The position numbers and the translations under genes were made by a program. A DNA stretch of 45,302 nt from Nonomuraea cavernae (lineage in GTDB: Bacteria; Actinomycetota; Actinomycetes; Streptosporangiales; Streptosporangiaceae), in NCBI RefSeq assembly GCF_014646355.1, contig NZ_BMNH01000045.1, forward strand, positions 1-45,302, in the 5' to 3' direction. Shown here in pieces: positions 1 through 7,735 of this stretch (position 1 is its first letter; every line of letters begins with the position of its first letter). The notes under the pieces are model-generated. The model saw nothing but the letters and a program-made list of their open reading frames with translations, ran no database searches and was not told the origin of the DNA.

Positions 1-95
1 GTCCTCATCGCCCCTACGAGGGGTCGCAACATGTCGCCAATGATCTTCGCCAGCTTGGCGCGGGTGTCCTCATCGCCCCTACGAGGGATCGCAAC
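1..95 (+). CRISPR. CRISPR array 1, distal (trailer) end only
   Basis: Two 30-nt repeats are visible at 1-30 and 66-95, with one 35-nt spacer between them. The second repeat carries a G-to-A change at repeat position 23 and no repeat follows it, which marks the trailer end. The array therefore continues to the left of the window and its leader lies there. The repeat core CCCCT-ACG-AGGGG forms a 5-bp hairpin. The 3' end GTCGCAAC would be an 8-nt crRNA handle. A 30-nt repeat with 34-38 nt spacers fits type I-B or III better than I-E; that is inference, because no cas gene is in view. Confidence 0.93.
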
Positions 96-220
96 ACCGT
101 GTGTGGCTGCCAGCTCTCTGCCTCTCCGCTCCCCATGACGGCTTGCTGGAGATCGAGAAGGTTCCGTGTGAGTCGTGTCAGGCGGATGGGTGACCCGAGT
201 CGCGGCTTCTTCAACGTCTT

Positions 221-238
221 CGATCTATATCAAGATCG
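221..238. terminator. Possible weak hairpin downstream of the kinase gene
   Basis: CGATCT and AGATCG form a perfect 6-bp inverted repeat around a 6-nt AT-rich loop, about 110 nt past the stop of the minus-strand kinase gene. No U-tract follows, so its role as a terminator is uncertain. The rest of 96-347 shows no coding signal that I trust. Confidence 0.2.
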
Positions 239-347
239 TGTACTCGCTCCGATACGCGTCGGCTTGAGCGCAGACCACCCCGTCCACTCCGGAATGGATG
301 GAGTCGAGCCCGGCTGGCATCAGGTGAGTACGTCGCGGGACGCCTGA

Positions 348-1262
348 TCAGCCCTTCGACCGCAAGTAGGTCATCCAGGCATGGCCGGCCTCGGCGGCGC
401 GGGCACGGGCTTCCCGTACCTCTTCCGGGCCGTACCGAGCCTTGTAGTCGCGGAACAGAGTCCAAGCCGCCGCGATCCCGACGACGGCCGCCTGGGGTGC
501 GGTCTTCCATGGCGGCAGGGTGGACAGCAGTTCGTCCGCCTTGACCGGGGTGTGCCCGGCCTCGACGAGCCCGGGCGCGAAGAGGGCCGCGTCCAGCCAG
601 GCCGCGCCGCGCGCCGCGAACGACCAGTCCACTACGCGCACCCTTTGACCGGTGACGAGCAGGTTGCTCGCGCTGAGGTCGTAGTGCAGGAGTGTGTCGC
701 CCCGCAGGTGCGCGAGGTCGAGCCCCTCGAACGCCGCCTCGTACGGCTCGCGGTCGGCCAGCGCGCCGGCGGGCTTGGCGAGCAGGGCCTTGCCTTTGGC
801 GAGCAGCGCCTTGACGTTGGCGGACACCGGCGTCGCACCATTCGGGCACGGCGTCAGCCGGGTGCCGAGCAGGGCGATCGTGTCGAGCACCGGGCCCAGG
901 TTCGCCGAGCCGGGCGTCAGGTCGGCGTGGCGGGCGGCGTCGACGTACTCCCACACCGCCGCGTGCCACCCACCAAGCGTGGTGGCCCACAGCATGCGCG
1001 GGGCGGGCACATCCCCGGGCAGGTTCTCTCCCGCCCACCGCTCGCGCAGGTGCAGGTGCGCGGCTTCGTGGTTCCGGTCGATGGCCTTGAGGAACACGTG
1101 CTCGCGGTCGCCGTCCTCGATGTCGAGGCGCGCGACCACGCCCGGCATGATGCCCGAGGTGGCGCTCTCGGCCTTGAGGACCAGACCGAACCGCGTCTCG
1201 ACGGCGTCCCTCACGACGTCGGGCAGGTCTTCCCAGGCCGGGCGGGGTGTACGGGCGTTCAT
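348..1262 (-). CDS. Aminoglycoside phosphotransferase (APH)-family protein kinase-like enzyme
   Basis: This protein of about 304 aa has the APH/choline-kinase fold signature. The catalytic loop is HYDLSASN (H-x-D-x4-N) near residue 195, followed by VRVVDWSF, the metal-binding Asp segment. An N-lobe Lys lies in VFLKAIDR. The ATG at 1262 is chosen because it overlaps the upstream stop as ATGA, which implies translational coupling to the small gene 1259-1732; a longer frame upstream has no support. The family phosphorylates small molecules such as antibiotics, sugars and choline, so the substrate is unknown. The gene lies between two CRISPR arrays, but nothing in it suggests a Cas function. Confidence 0.8.
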   Translation of the reverse strand: MNARTPRPAWEDLPDVVRDAVETRFGLVLKAESATSGIMPGVVARLDIEDGDREHVFLKAIDRNHEAAHLHLRERWAGENLPGDVPAPRMLWATTLGGWHAAVWEYVDAARHADLTPGSANLGPVLDTIALLGTRLTPCPNGATPVSANVKALLAKGKALLAKPAGALADREPYEAAFEGLDLAHLRGDTLLHYDLSASNLLVTGQRVRVVDWSFAARGAAWLDAALFAPGLVEAGHTPVKADELLSTLPPWKTAPQAAVVGIAAAWTLFRDYKARYGPEEVREARARAAEAGHAWMTYLRSKG

Positions 1263-1732
1263 GCGGTGATTCCTTCCGGGCTCGGGTCGTCGGCGCACCC
1301 CGCATAGCATTGCGAGCATTCGCCGCTGCTCAGCCACATCGCTGGGTCCACGGTCAGCTCGAGGCTGCGCATGGCCTTGACACTGTCGCCCAGCCGTGCC
1401 GCGAACGCCGCCTTGTCATCGCCAGGCTCCTCCGGATTGTGGTGCAGGAACCGGCCGGCGACGCGCTCGCACCACTCGGCGTAGTTGTGCGTGTCGAGGA
1501 TGAACGTGTGCCATCCGAGGTCAACCGGGGACGATGGGGTGAGACCGGCACCCGGATTGCGGGCGCAGGCGTACAGGAACAGGAGCGTCTGTTCGATGAT
1601 CCGACCGGCGTACTCGTGCGGCTGGTTGTGCTGCCGGGCGATGCGGGCCGTGAGCTGGTCGAACAGGTCATCGTCGATCAGGTCGGCGGCGAGGACGCCG
1701 CCGGGGTGCGGGCCGTCCGTCATGTTGCTCAT
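1259..1732 (-). CDS. GRDP-like small protein with Cys-rich C-terminus
   Basis: The protein has about 157 aa. Its core segment VDLGWHTFILDTHNYAEWC, followed by GRFLHHNP, resembles the repeated (D)xxWHTHIL...Y...C motif of glycine-rich-domain-containing proteins (GRDP family), whose biochemical role is not settled. The C-terminus carries ECSQCYAGC, three Cys that could bind a metal. The start is ATG at 1732 (MSNMTDG) or 1723; a longer frame to 1897 is possible but has atypical low-complexity sequence. The stop overlaps the kinase start (ATGA), so the pair is co-translated. Function is not known. Confidence 0.65.
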   Translation of the reverse strand: MSNMTDGPHPGGVLAADLIDDDLFDQLTARIARQHNQPHEYAGRIIEQTLLFLYACARNPGAGLTPSSPVDLGWHTFILDTHNYAEWCERVAGRFLHHNPEEPGDDKAAFAARLGDSVKAMRSLELTVDPAMWLSSGECSQCYAGCADDPSPEGITA

Positions 1733-1899
1733 GTACTTGACCGTCCATCCACATATTCGGCCCCTGGATTCCAGCACCGACTTTTCCGCCCCGGACCCTA
1801 GCAAGCACGACCACCTCACCACCACTGGAGGGCGGCTCCACCTGACTGCTCCACACGGACGACGGCCCGCACAGCTTGTTGAGATGCGCGTTCGCACAG

Positions 1900-2108
1900 G
1901 TCAGCGCCAAAGGGGCGGAGAAACCGCTGCACGGTGGCCGGGTAGGCGATTCGAGGGCTACCCTGCATCCAGGACGTCACGCGAAACCAGTTTACGATCA
2001 TGGTTTTGCAGCGAACCTCCCGGGGATTCTGCACAACCGGAGGTTCACTGCAAAATCAAGGCTCCAGCCACCGCAGTCGTACGCATTGACCTGCGGCTTT
2101 ACCATGGG
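1900..2108 (+). promoter_or_regulatory. Putative CRISPR leader of array 2 and divergent promoter region
   Basis: The non-coding stretch 1733-2108 separates the leftward GRDP-like gene from the rightward array. Its last 110 nt are less GC-rich than the surroundings and abut the first perfect repeat at 2109. The degenerate repeat at the other end of the array (3104) places the leader on this side. A TTGACC hexamer lies at 2086-2091, but I see no convincing -10 partner. The major inverted repeat 2001-2058 lies inside. Confidence 0.6.
2001..2058. repeat. Long inverted repeat in CRISPR leader
   Basis: The left arm 2001-2020 (TGGTTTTGCAG-C-GAACCTCC) pairs with the right arm 2039-2058 (GGAGGTTC-A-CTGCAAAATCA) over 20 positions, with one mismatch and one G-T pair. 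The loop is 18 nt. There is no U-tract. It could be a leader RNA hairpin or a dyad operator for the array or for the divergent GRDP-like gene. Confidence 0.8.
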
Positions 2109-3133
2109 GTCCTCATCGCCCCTACGAGGGGTCGCAACACGCCGTCGGGGAGTTGGACTTTGTAGCCGGGGCGTCCTCATCGCCCCTACGAGGGGTCGCA
2201 ACACGACGAGCTCACCCGACACCCGCTCGGTCGCGTTGTCCTCATCGCCCCTACGAGGGGTCGCAACCGGTGCCGCCACATCCGCTTGGCCTCCGTGGTG
2301 GCGGGTCCTCATCGCCCCTACGAGGGGTCGCAACAGATCCACCCAGCGGGCACCGCACGCCTCACCACGCCGGTCCTCATCGCCCCTACGAGGGGTCGCA
2401 ACATCAGCGCGGCCACCACCACGGCGTACCCGGCTGAGGTGTCCTCATCGCCCCTACGAGGGGTCGCAACATGTGACCGGCACCAGACCGGCCTCTCGCA
2501 CCTGTCCTCATCGCCCCTACGAGGGGTCGCAACCTGTTCACCTCGTTTGCCAGCTCCAAGAGGTACGCGGGTCCTCATCGCCCCTACGAGGGGTCGCAAC
2601 GCGCGTGGCTCCCGCGCGCTGGTGACGGGCCGACGTCCTCATCGCCCCTACGAGGGGTCGCAACGCCACATCGCCCACGGACCTCCGCCGGGCTCGGCGG
2701 TCCTCATCGCCCCTACGAGGGGTCGCAACGACGCGCTTCGGGGTGTCAGCCACAGGTCAGTCCTCCGTCCTCATCGCCCCTACGAGGGGTCGCAACCCGG
2801 GCGACGATGCTGGCGCGTCACCATGCGGCCAGTCCTCATCGCCCCTACGAGGGGTCGCAACAAAATCGACGTGGTGCCCGCCGTGACGACCGGGTCGCGT
2901 CCTCATCGCCCCTACGAGGGGTCGCAACATCGCCGCCATCAGGTCCACTCCACCTGGAGCACATGGTCCTCATCGCCCCTACGAGGGGTCGCAACGCGGA
3001 GGACATCAGTCGGCCGTACGGCGTGAGGTCCAGTCCTCATCGCCCCTACGAGGGGTCGCAACCGGTCGAGCTTGCGGCGCCCCTCGATCTTTGAGCCCAT
3101 CGGGTCCTCATCGTCCCTACGAGGGGTCACAAC
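2109..3133 (+). CRISPR. CRISPR array 2: 16 repeats, 15 spacers
   Basis: Thirty-nt repeats start at 2109, 2173, 2238, 2305, 2373, 2441, 2504, 2571, 2635, 2700, 2767, 2832, 2899, 2966, 3033 and 3104. The first fifteen appear identical. The last has two changes (repeat positions 11 and 26) and marks the trailer end. Spacers are 33-38 nt except the last, which is 41 nt. The repeat is the same as in array 1. Apparent reading frames through this region arise only from the repeat and are not genes. No cas gene is present on either flank inside the window. Confidence 0.98.
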
Positions 3134-3224
3134 GCGTTGGACTCGGTCTGCTCAATGGCGGCAAAAAGGAGTCCCAACCGCCCCTCTGTGGCGACGCCGG
3201 TACCAGGTGGCCGAGCACCCAGTC

Positions 3225-3254
3225 TTGACCCTTGGGAGTTCCGGCAAATACCCT
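3225..3254 (+). promoter_or_regulatory. Promoter for the cupin gene
   Basis: TTGACC (3225-3230) and TACCCT (3249-3254) are separated by 18 nt, a good sigma-70/HrdB-type match. It predicts a transcript starting near 3261 and a 5' leader of about 58 nt before the GTG at 3319. Confidence 0.55.
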
Positions 3255-3263
3255 CAAGCTGGA

Positions 3264-3296
3264 TGGAAACGGTGTTTCGCATTCCGGAACATTCCA
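3264..3296. promoter_or_regulatory. Clustered inverted repeats at the cupin transcription start
   Basis: GAAAC-GGT-GTTTC (3266-3278) is a perfect 5-3-5 inverted repeat. It is followed by the palindrome TTCCGGAA (3282-3289) and by GGAA-CA-TTCC (3286-3295). Their position just at and after the predicted start site suits a repressor site. The regulator is unknown, and the motif differs from the AT-rich one repeated elsewhere in the cluster. Confidence 0.4.
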
Positions 3297-3318
3297 GACG
3301 GCGGCGGAAGGAACCACG

Positions 3319-4563
3319 GTGCGGCCCCATGTCGAGCTGATCCAGGAAGACGACTACGTATGGCATGGCGCCGAGCTCGTGGCCGGTGAGGGGCGGGCGA
3401 GTGAGCGCCGGCTGTCCGTCGACGAGGAGGACGGCTCCTCGTCGTTGCGCGTCGACTTCCACACCGACTGGGGTCGTGGGCCGGGCATCCATCACGCCAA
3501 CACCGAGTACTACGTGCTCGACGGGTCGATGACGTACGGCGGGCGCGAGATCGGCAAGGGCGGCTACGTCTACGCCCCGAAGGGGGTGCCCACTGACGCG
3601 ATCACCTTCGCCGAGGGCACCAGGATCCTGCACTACCGCGAGTACGGCGACGCCGGGTTCGACCCGGTCGACTCCCTGGCGCACCCCCGCCGCCCGGACG
3701 CCCGCGAGGACGTGCTCGTCATCGACAGCGAGGCCATGACCTGGGACGCGGTGCCCAACCCAGGCCCGATGCCCGGCCTGTTCATCAAGTACCTGCACGT
3801 CGATCCGGGCACCGGCTTCTACACCCGTCTGGTGCACGCCCAGGAGGGCTGGGCCGACCACCGCCTGGCCCACCACCCCTGTTACGAGGAGGCGTACACC
3901 ACCCAGGGGCACATGGAGTACAACTTCGGCACCCTGGACCTCGGCACCTACTTCTTCCGCCCGGCCCGGATCAAGCACGGCCACTTCACCACCATGGAGG
4001 GCGGCACCACCTGGCTGCTGCGCTCCGACGGCGAGCTGTTCAACTGGTACACGCAGAACGAGTGGGTCCGCTGGGGCGGCGAGGCGCTCAACTACGGGCC
4101 GGGCGAGGCGCCGCTGCGCTGGTCCATGTCGTCGCACGATCTCGGCTCCGGCGCCGGGCGGCGCACCGAGAAGGACATCGCCGACCTGGTGGCGGCGCTG
4201 GAGTACCAGCGCGAGCAGGGCGCGGTGGACGACGACTACACGCAGCACGGACAGGGCACCGACCCGAGCCTGCTGGCGCTGGCCAAGGCCGTCGACGCCG
4301 CCCGGCTGCAGGGCGGTCACGGCCCTGGCCACAGCCACGAGCACGAGCACGACGACCACGGCCATGAGCACGACGTGCCCGCCGTCGACTGGGGGGTGGA
4401 CCCCGCCGCGCTCGAACACGCCGACGAGCGCACCGACGCGCACGCCCACAACTGGGGCCGCGGCCGGGTCTGGAAGAGCGGCGATCCCATCCCGGCCCCC
4501 ATCCTGTCGAGCCTCCCCGTCCGCAGCCGCTCGCGCGGGCGATGGGACGCCGACGGCATGTGA
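3319..4563 (+). CDS. Double cupin-domain protein with His-rich C-terminal segment
   Basis: This protein of about 414 aa contains two cupin barrels. The first (around residues 45-110) has GIHHANTEYYVLDGSMTYGG...GYVYAPKG, the HxH...E/G pattern of cupin metal sites. The second (around 170-260) has HHPCYEEAYTTQGHMEY and RIKHGHFT. A His/Glu/Asp-rich segment (GHSHEHEHDDHGHEHD) follows near residues 340-355 and probably binds divalent metal. The GTG at 3319 is chosen because GGAAGGA sits 6 nt upstream; an in-frame ATG at 3232 lies inside the predicted promoter. It may be a dioxygenase-like or storage cupin. The substrate is unknown; the neighbours suggest a link to the adjacent catabolic operon, with which it is convergent. 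Confidence 0.75.
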   Translation: MRPHVELIQEDDYVWHGAELVAGEGRASERRLSVDEEDGSSSLRVDFHTDWGRGPGIHHANTEYYVLDGSMTYGGREIGKGGYVYAPKGVPTDAITFAEGTRILHYREYGDAGFDPVDSLAHPRRPDAREDVLVIDSEAMTWDAVPNPGPMPGLFIKYLHVDPGTGFYTRLVHAQEGWADHRLAHHPCYEEAYTTQGHMEYNFGTLDLGTYFFRPARIKHGHFTTMEGGTTWLLRSDGELFNWYTQNEWVRWGGEALNYGPGEAPLRWSMSSHDLGSGAGRRTEKDIADLVAALEYQREQGAVDDDYTQHGQGTDPSLLALAKAVDAARLQGGHGPGHSHEHEHDDHGHEHDVPAVDWGVDPAALEHADERTDAHAHNWGRGRVWKSGDPIPAPILSSLPVRSRSRGRWDADGM

Positions 4564-4575
4564 CCGCTTCCGCCC

Positions 4576-4612
4576 GCGGCCTCGACCGCCCACCCCACCT
4601 GGACGAGGCCGC
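4576..4612. terminator. Inverted repeat between convergent genes
   Basis: GCGGCCTCG (4576-4584) and CGAGGCCGC (4604-4612) are perfect 9-bp arms around a 19-nt loop, placed between the cupin stop and the LLM stop. There is no U-tract, as is common in actinomycetes. A bidirectional terminator is plausible. Confidence 0.4.
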
Positions 4613-4654
4613 TCAAGGCCCCGATCGCGGGCGCCCGGACGGCGTGGGTCAGGG

Positions 4655-5683
4655 TCAGCCGTGGACCAGGTCGGCGATCGCGGCCAGGCGGGCCTCGTCG
4701 CCGGAGACCAGCATCGTGGTGACGAGTGACGACCGCCAGGCGGCGAGCTCCTCGGCGATCTTCTCGCGGGGGCCCACCAGCGCGACCTTCTCCACCATGG
4801 CCAGCGGGATCGCCGCGGCGGCCTCCGCCTTGCGCCCGCCGAGGTAGAGCTCCTGGACGCGGGCGCACTCGGCCTCGAAGCCCATGCGGGCGAACGCCTG
4901 GTAGTGGAAGTTGGCCCCCTTGGCGCCCATCCCGCCGACGTAGAGCGCGAGCATCGGCCGGACCCGGTCGGCCGCGGCCTCCACGTCGTCGTCGAGCTCG
5001 ACGTTCACCCGGCAGGTCACCTCGAACGAGTCCGGAGTGGCCCCGCGCCGGGCGAACCCCTCCTGGAGCGCGTCACGGTGGTAGGCGTCGTCGTACGGGG
5101 AGTAGAACATCGCCAGCCAGCCGTCGGCGATCTCCGCCGCGAGCGCCACGTTCTTCGGCCCCTCGGCGGCGAGCAGGATCGGCAGGTGCGGGCGCAGCGG
5201 GTGGATCGTCGACCGCAGCGGCTTGCCGAGCCCGCTGCCGCCGGGGTGTGGCAGCCGGTAGTGCTCGCCGTCGAAGCTCACCTTCTCGCGGGCGAGCACC
5301 TGGCGCAGGATCGCGACGTACTCCCGGGTGCGGGCGAGCGGCCTCGGGTACGGCTGGCCGTACCAGCCCTCGACGACCTGCGGGCCGGAGGCGCCGAGCC
5401 CGAGGACGAACCTGCCGCCCGACAGGTGGTCGAGCGTCATCGCGGCCATCGCCGTGGCCACCGGGGTGCGGGCCGCCATCTGCACGATGGACGTGCCGAG
5501 CCGCATCCGCCGCGTCGTGGCGCCCAGCCAGGCGAGCGGGGTGAGCGCGTCGGAGCCGTACGCCTCGGCGGCCCACATCGAGTCGTAGCCGAGCCGTTCG
5601 GCGGCCGTGACCAGGCGGGCCAGGCCGGGCGGCGGCCCGGCTCCCCAGTAGCCCAGCGCGAGACCCAGCTTGAGATCGCTCAT
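4655..5683 (-). CDS. LLM-class (luciferase-like) F420/flavin-dependent oxidoreductase
   Basis: This protein of about 342 aa has a TIM-barrel luciferase-like monooxygenase fold. Diagnostic segments are AAERLGYDSMWAAEAYGSDAL near the N-terminus, LGTSIVQMAARTPVATAMAAMTLDHLSGGRFVLGLG in the middle and GPREKIAEEL near the C-terminus. In actinomycetes this subfamily commonly uses F420 and oxidises or reduces alcohol, ketone or enoyl substrates, including in steroid-type pathways. It is last in a four-gene minus-strand operon (ACAD, SDR, thiolase, LLM), 9 nt after the thiolase stop. A redox step on the CoA-bound or ring intermediate is inferred. Confidence 0.9.
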   Translation of the reverse strand: MSDLKLGLALGYWGAGPPPGLARLVTAAERLGYDSMWAAEAYGSDALTPLAWLGATTRRMRLGTSIVQMAARTPVATAMAAMTLDHLSGGRFVLGLGASGPQVVEGWYGQPYPRPLARTREYVAILRQVLAREKVSFDGEHYRLPHPGGSGLGKPLRSTIHPLRPHLPILLAAEGPKNVALAAEIADGWLAMFYSPYDDAYHRDALQEGFARRGATPDSFEVTCRVNVELDDDVEAAADRVRPMLALYVGGMGAKGANFHYQAFARMGFEAECARVQELYLGGRKAEAAAAIPLAMVEKVALVGPREKIAEELAAWRSSLVTTMLVSGDEARLAAIADLVHG

Positions 5684-5692
5684 GACGCGCGC

Positions 5693-6904
5693 TCAGCCGA
5701 TCCGCTCGAAGACGGCCGCGATGCCCTGACCGCCGCCGACGCAGAGCGTGGCCAGGCCGTAGCGCTGCTCGCGGCGGTGCAGCTCCCTGGCCAGGGCGCC
5801 GACCATGCGCGTGCCGGTGGCGCCGACCGGGTGGCCGAGGGAGATGCCGGATCCGCGCGGGTTGACGCGGTCGAGGTCCTTCTCGCCGAAGCCCCACTCG
5901 CGGGTCACGGCGAGGGCCTGCGCCGCGAACGCCTCGTTCAGCTCGATGAGGTCGATGTCCGCCAGTTCGACGCCCGCGCGGGCGAGGGCTTTCGCGGTGG
6001 CCGGGACCGGGCCGATGCCCATGCGGTGCGGCTCGACGCCCGCGACCGCCGAGGACACCAGCCGCACCAGCGGACGCAGCCCCAGGGCCTCGGCCCGCTC
6101 GGACGTCGTGACGACGCACAGGGCGGCGGCGTCGTTCTGGCCGCTGGCGTTGCCTGCGGTCACCGTCGCCTCGGGGTCGGCCGCCGCCCGGATGGGGCGC
6201 AGGCGGGCCAGCGCCTCGATCGTGGTGTCGGCGCGCGGGTGCTCGTCGCGGTCGACGACCACGTCGCCGCCCTTGGCGGGCACGGTCACCGGGACGATCT
6301 CCTCGGCCGACCTGCCGTCGCGCTGCGCCTCGACGGCCCGCGCGTGGGACAGCACCGCGAGGGCGTCCTGCTCGGCGCGCGGGATCGCGTACTCGCGGCG
6401 GAGGTTCTCGGCGGTCTCCAGCATGCCGCCGGGGACGGGGTGGCGGCGCCCGCCCGCGGTGACCCGGCCGCGTTCGAGGCTGTCGTGGAAGACGACTCCG
6501 CCCTGGCCGGCGCCCCACCGCACGTCGCGGGAGAAGTGGGCGGCGTTGCTCATGCTCTCGGCGCCGCCGGCGATCACCAGCTCGGCGTCCCCGGACGTGA
6601 CCTGCCGGGCGGCGTACAGGATGGACTGCAGGCCGGAGCCGCAGCGGCGGTCGATGGTGAGGCCGGGCACGGTGATCGGCAGGCCGGCGTCCAGCGCCAC
6701 GACGCGCCCGAGGGCCGGGGCCTCGCTCGTCGGGTAGCAGTGCCCGAGGACGACGTCGTCGATCACGTCCGGCTCGATGCCCGTGCGGGCGAGCAGGCCG
6801 CGCAGCGCCTGCGCGCCGAGCTCGGCCACGGGCACCGCCTTGAGCGATCCGCCGTAACGGCCGATCGGGGTACGCACGGGCTCACAGATCACAGCGTCAC
6901 GCAC
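5693..6904 (-). CDS. Acetyl-CoA acyltransferase (thiolase, FadA-like)
   Basis: The length of about 403 aa is typical. The catalytic residues are all visible: the nucleophile Cys88 in IDRRCGSGLQS, His358 in GHPVGATGTRM and Cys388 in TLCVGGGQG, plus the NEAFAAQAL motif. The enzyme performs thiolytic cleavage of 3-ketoacyl-CoA, the last beta-oxidation step. The start is GTG at 6904, with CAGGAG 6 nt upstream. It lies 30 nt downstream of the SDR, which would supply its 3-keto substrate, and 9 nt before the LLM gene. Confidence 0.95.
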   Translation of the reverse strand: MRDAVICEPVRTPIGRYGGSLKAVPVAELGAQALRGLLARTGIEPDVIDDVVLGHCYPTSEAPALGRVVALDAGLPITVPGLTIDRRCGSGLQSILYAARQVTSGDAELVIAGGAESMSNAAHFSRDVRWGAGQGGVVFHDSLERGRVTAGGRRHPVPGGMLETAENLRREYAIPRAEQDALAVLSHARAVEAQRDGRSAEEIVPVTVPAKGGDVVVDRDEHPRADTTIEALARLRPIRAAADPEATVTAGNASGQNDAAALCVVTTSERAEALGLRPLVRLVSSAVAGVEPHRMGIGPVPATAKALARAGVELADIDLIELNEAFAAQALAVTREWGFGEKDLDRVNPRGSGISLGHPVGATGTRMVGALARELHRREQRYGLATLCVGGGQGIAAVFERIG

Positions 6905-6934
6905 AGTGCACTCCTGCTCGATGGTGTACGGCGA

Positions 6935-7735
6935 TCACATCGATCGCCCGCCGGTCACCTCGATGACCGTGCCGGTGAGGTAGCTGGCCAGGTCGGAGGC
7001 GAGGAAGAGCACGACCGCCGCGACCTCCTCGGGCTCGCCGGCGCGGCCGAGCGGGATCTCGGCCATCTTGGTGTCCCAGATCCGCTGTGGCATGGCCTCG
7101 GTCATCGGGGTGCGGATGAGTCCCGGCTGGACCGCGTTGACGCGCACGCCGCGCGGCGCGAGCTCCTTGGCGGCGGCCTTGGTCATGCCGACGATGCCCG
7201 CCTTGGCGGCCGAGTAGTTGGTCTGGCCGATGTTGCCGACCTTGGCCGACAGGGACGACATGTTGACGATCGCCCCGCGCCCCTGCTCGCGCATGATCGG
7301 GGCCGCCGCGCGCAGCCCGTGCCAGCAGCCTTTGAGGTGTACGCCGACGACGTCGTCGAACTGCTGCTCGGTCATCTTCCGCAGGGTGGCGTCGCGGGTG
7401 ATGCCGGCGTTGTTGACCAGCACGTCGAGGGAGCCGAAGGAGTCGACGGCGGTCGCCATCAGCCGGTCGACGTGCTCGCCGTCGCGGACGTCGCAGACCG
7501 ACGCGGCGGCGACCTCGGCCCCGCCCAGCTCCTCGACGGCGGCGGCGAGCCGGGCCTGGTCGAGGTCGCCGAGGACGACCCGGGCGCCCTGCGCCACGAA
7601 CGTCCGCGCGATGGCCAGGCCGATGCCCTGGGCGCCGCCCGTGACGACGGCGGTGCGGCCGTCGAGCAGCCTGCCCACGTCGTGGCCCGCGCTCAGGCCG
7701 CCCGGTGTCGGGCTGCCCGGTGTCGGGCCGGTCAT
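6935..7735 (-). CDS. SDR-family oxidoreductase, FabG-like (3-hydroxyacyl-CoA dehydrogenase candidate)
   Basis: This protein of about 266 aa is a classical short-chain dehydrogenase. TGGAQGIG (32-39) binds the nucleotide, NNAG lies at 108-111, and the catalytic Tyr174/Lys178 lie in QTNYSAAKAG. The ATG at 7735 overlaps the upstream ACAD stop as ATGA. It leaves a Pro/Gly-rich extension of about 22 residues that the paralogue at 41496-42242 lacks, so an internal GTG start (V20) is possible. The two SDRs share long stretches around the active site and the PGLIRT motif. The likely role is oxidation of 3-hydroxyacyl-CoA for the following thiolase. Confidence 0.93.
   Translation of the reverse strand: MTGPTPGSPTPGGLSAGHDVGRLLDGRTAVVTGGAQGIGLAIARTFVAQGARVVLGDLDQARLAAAVEELGGAEVAAASVCDVRDGEHVDRLMATAVDSFGSLDVLVNNAGITRDATLRKMTEQQFDDVVGVHLKGCWHGLRAAAPIMREQGRGAIVNMSSLSAKVGNIGQTNYSAAKAGIVGMTKAAAKELAPRGVRVNAVQPGLIRTPMTEAMPQRIWDTKMAEIPLGRAGEPEEVAAVVLFLASDLASYLTGTVIEVTGGRSM

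Noticed and set aside
2109..3133. Long open frames across the CRISPR array rich in HRPYEGSQ, SSPLRGVAT and IAPTRGRN
   Set aside because: They are translations of the repeat in different frames; the array structure explains them fully.
2109..3133. Type I-E CRISPR assignment
   Set aside because: The 30-nt repeat and 33-38 nt spacers do not fit the usual 28-29/32-33 pattern; type left open because no cas genes are seen.
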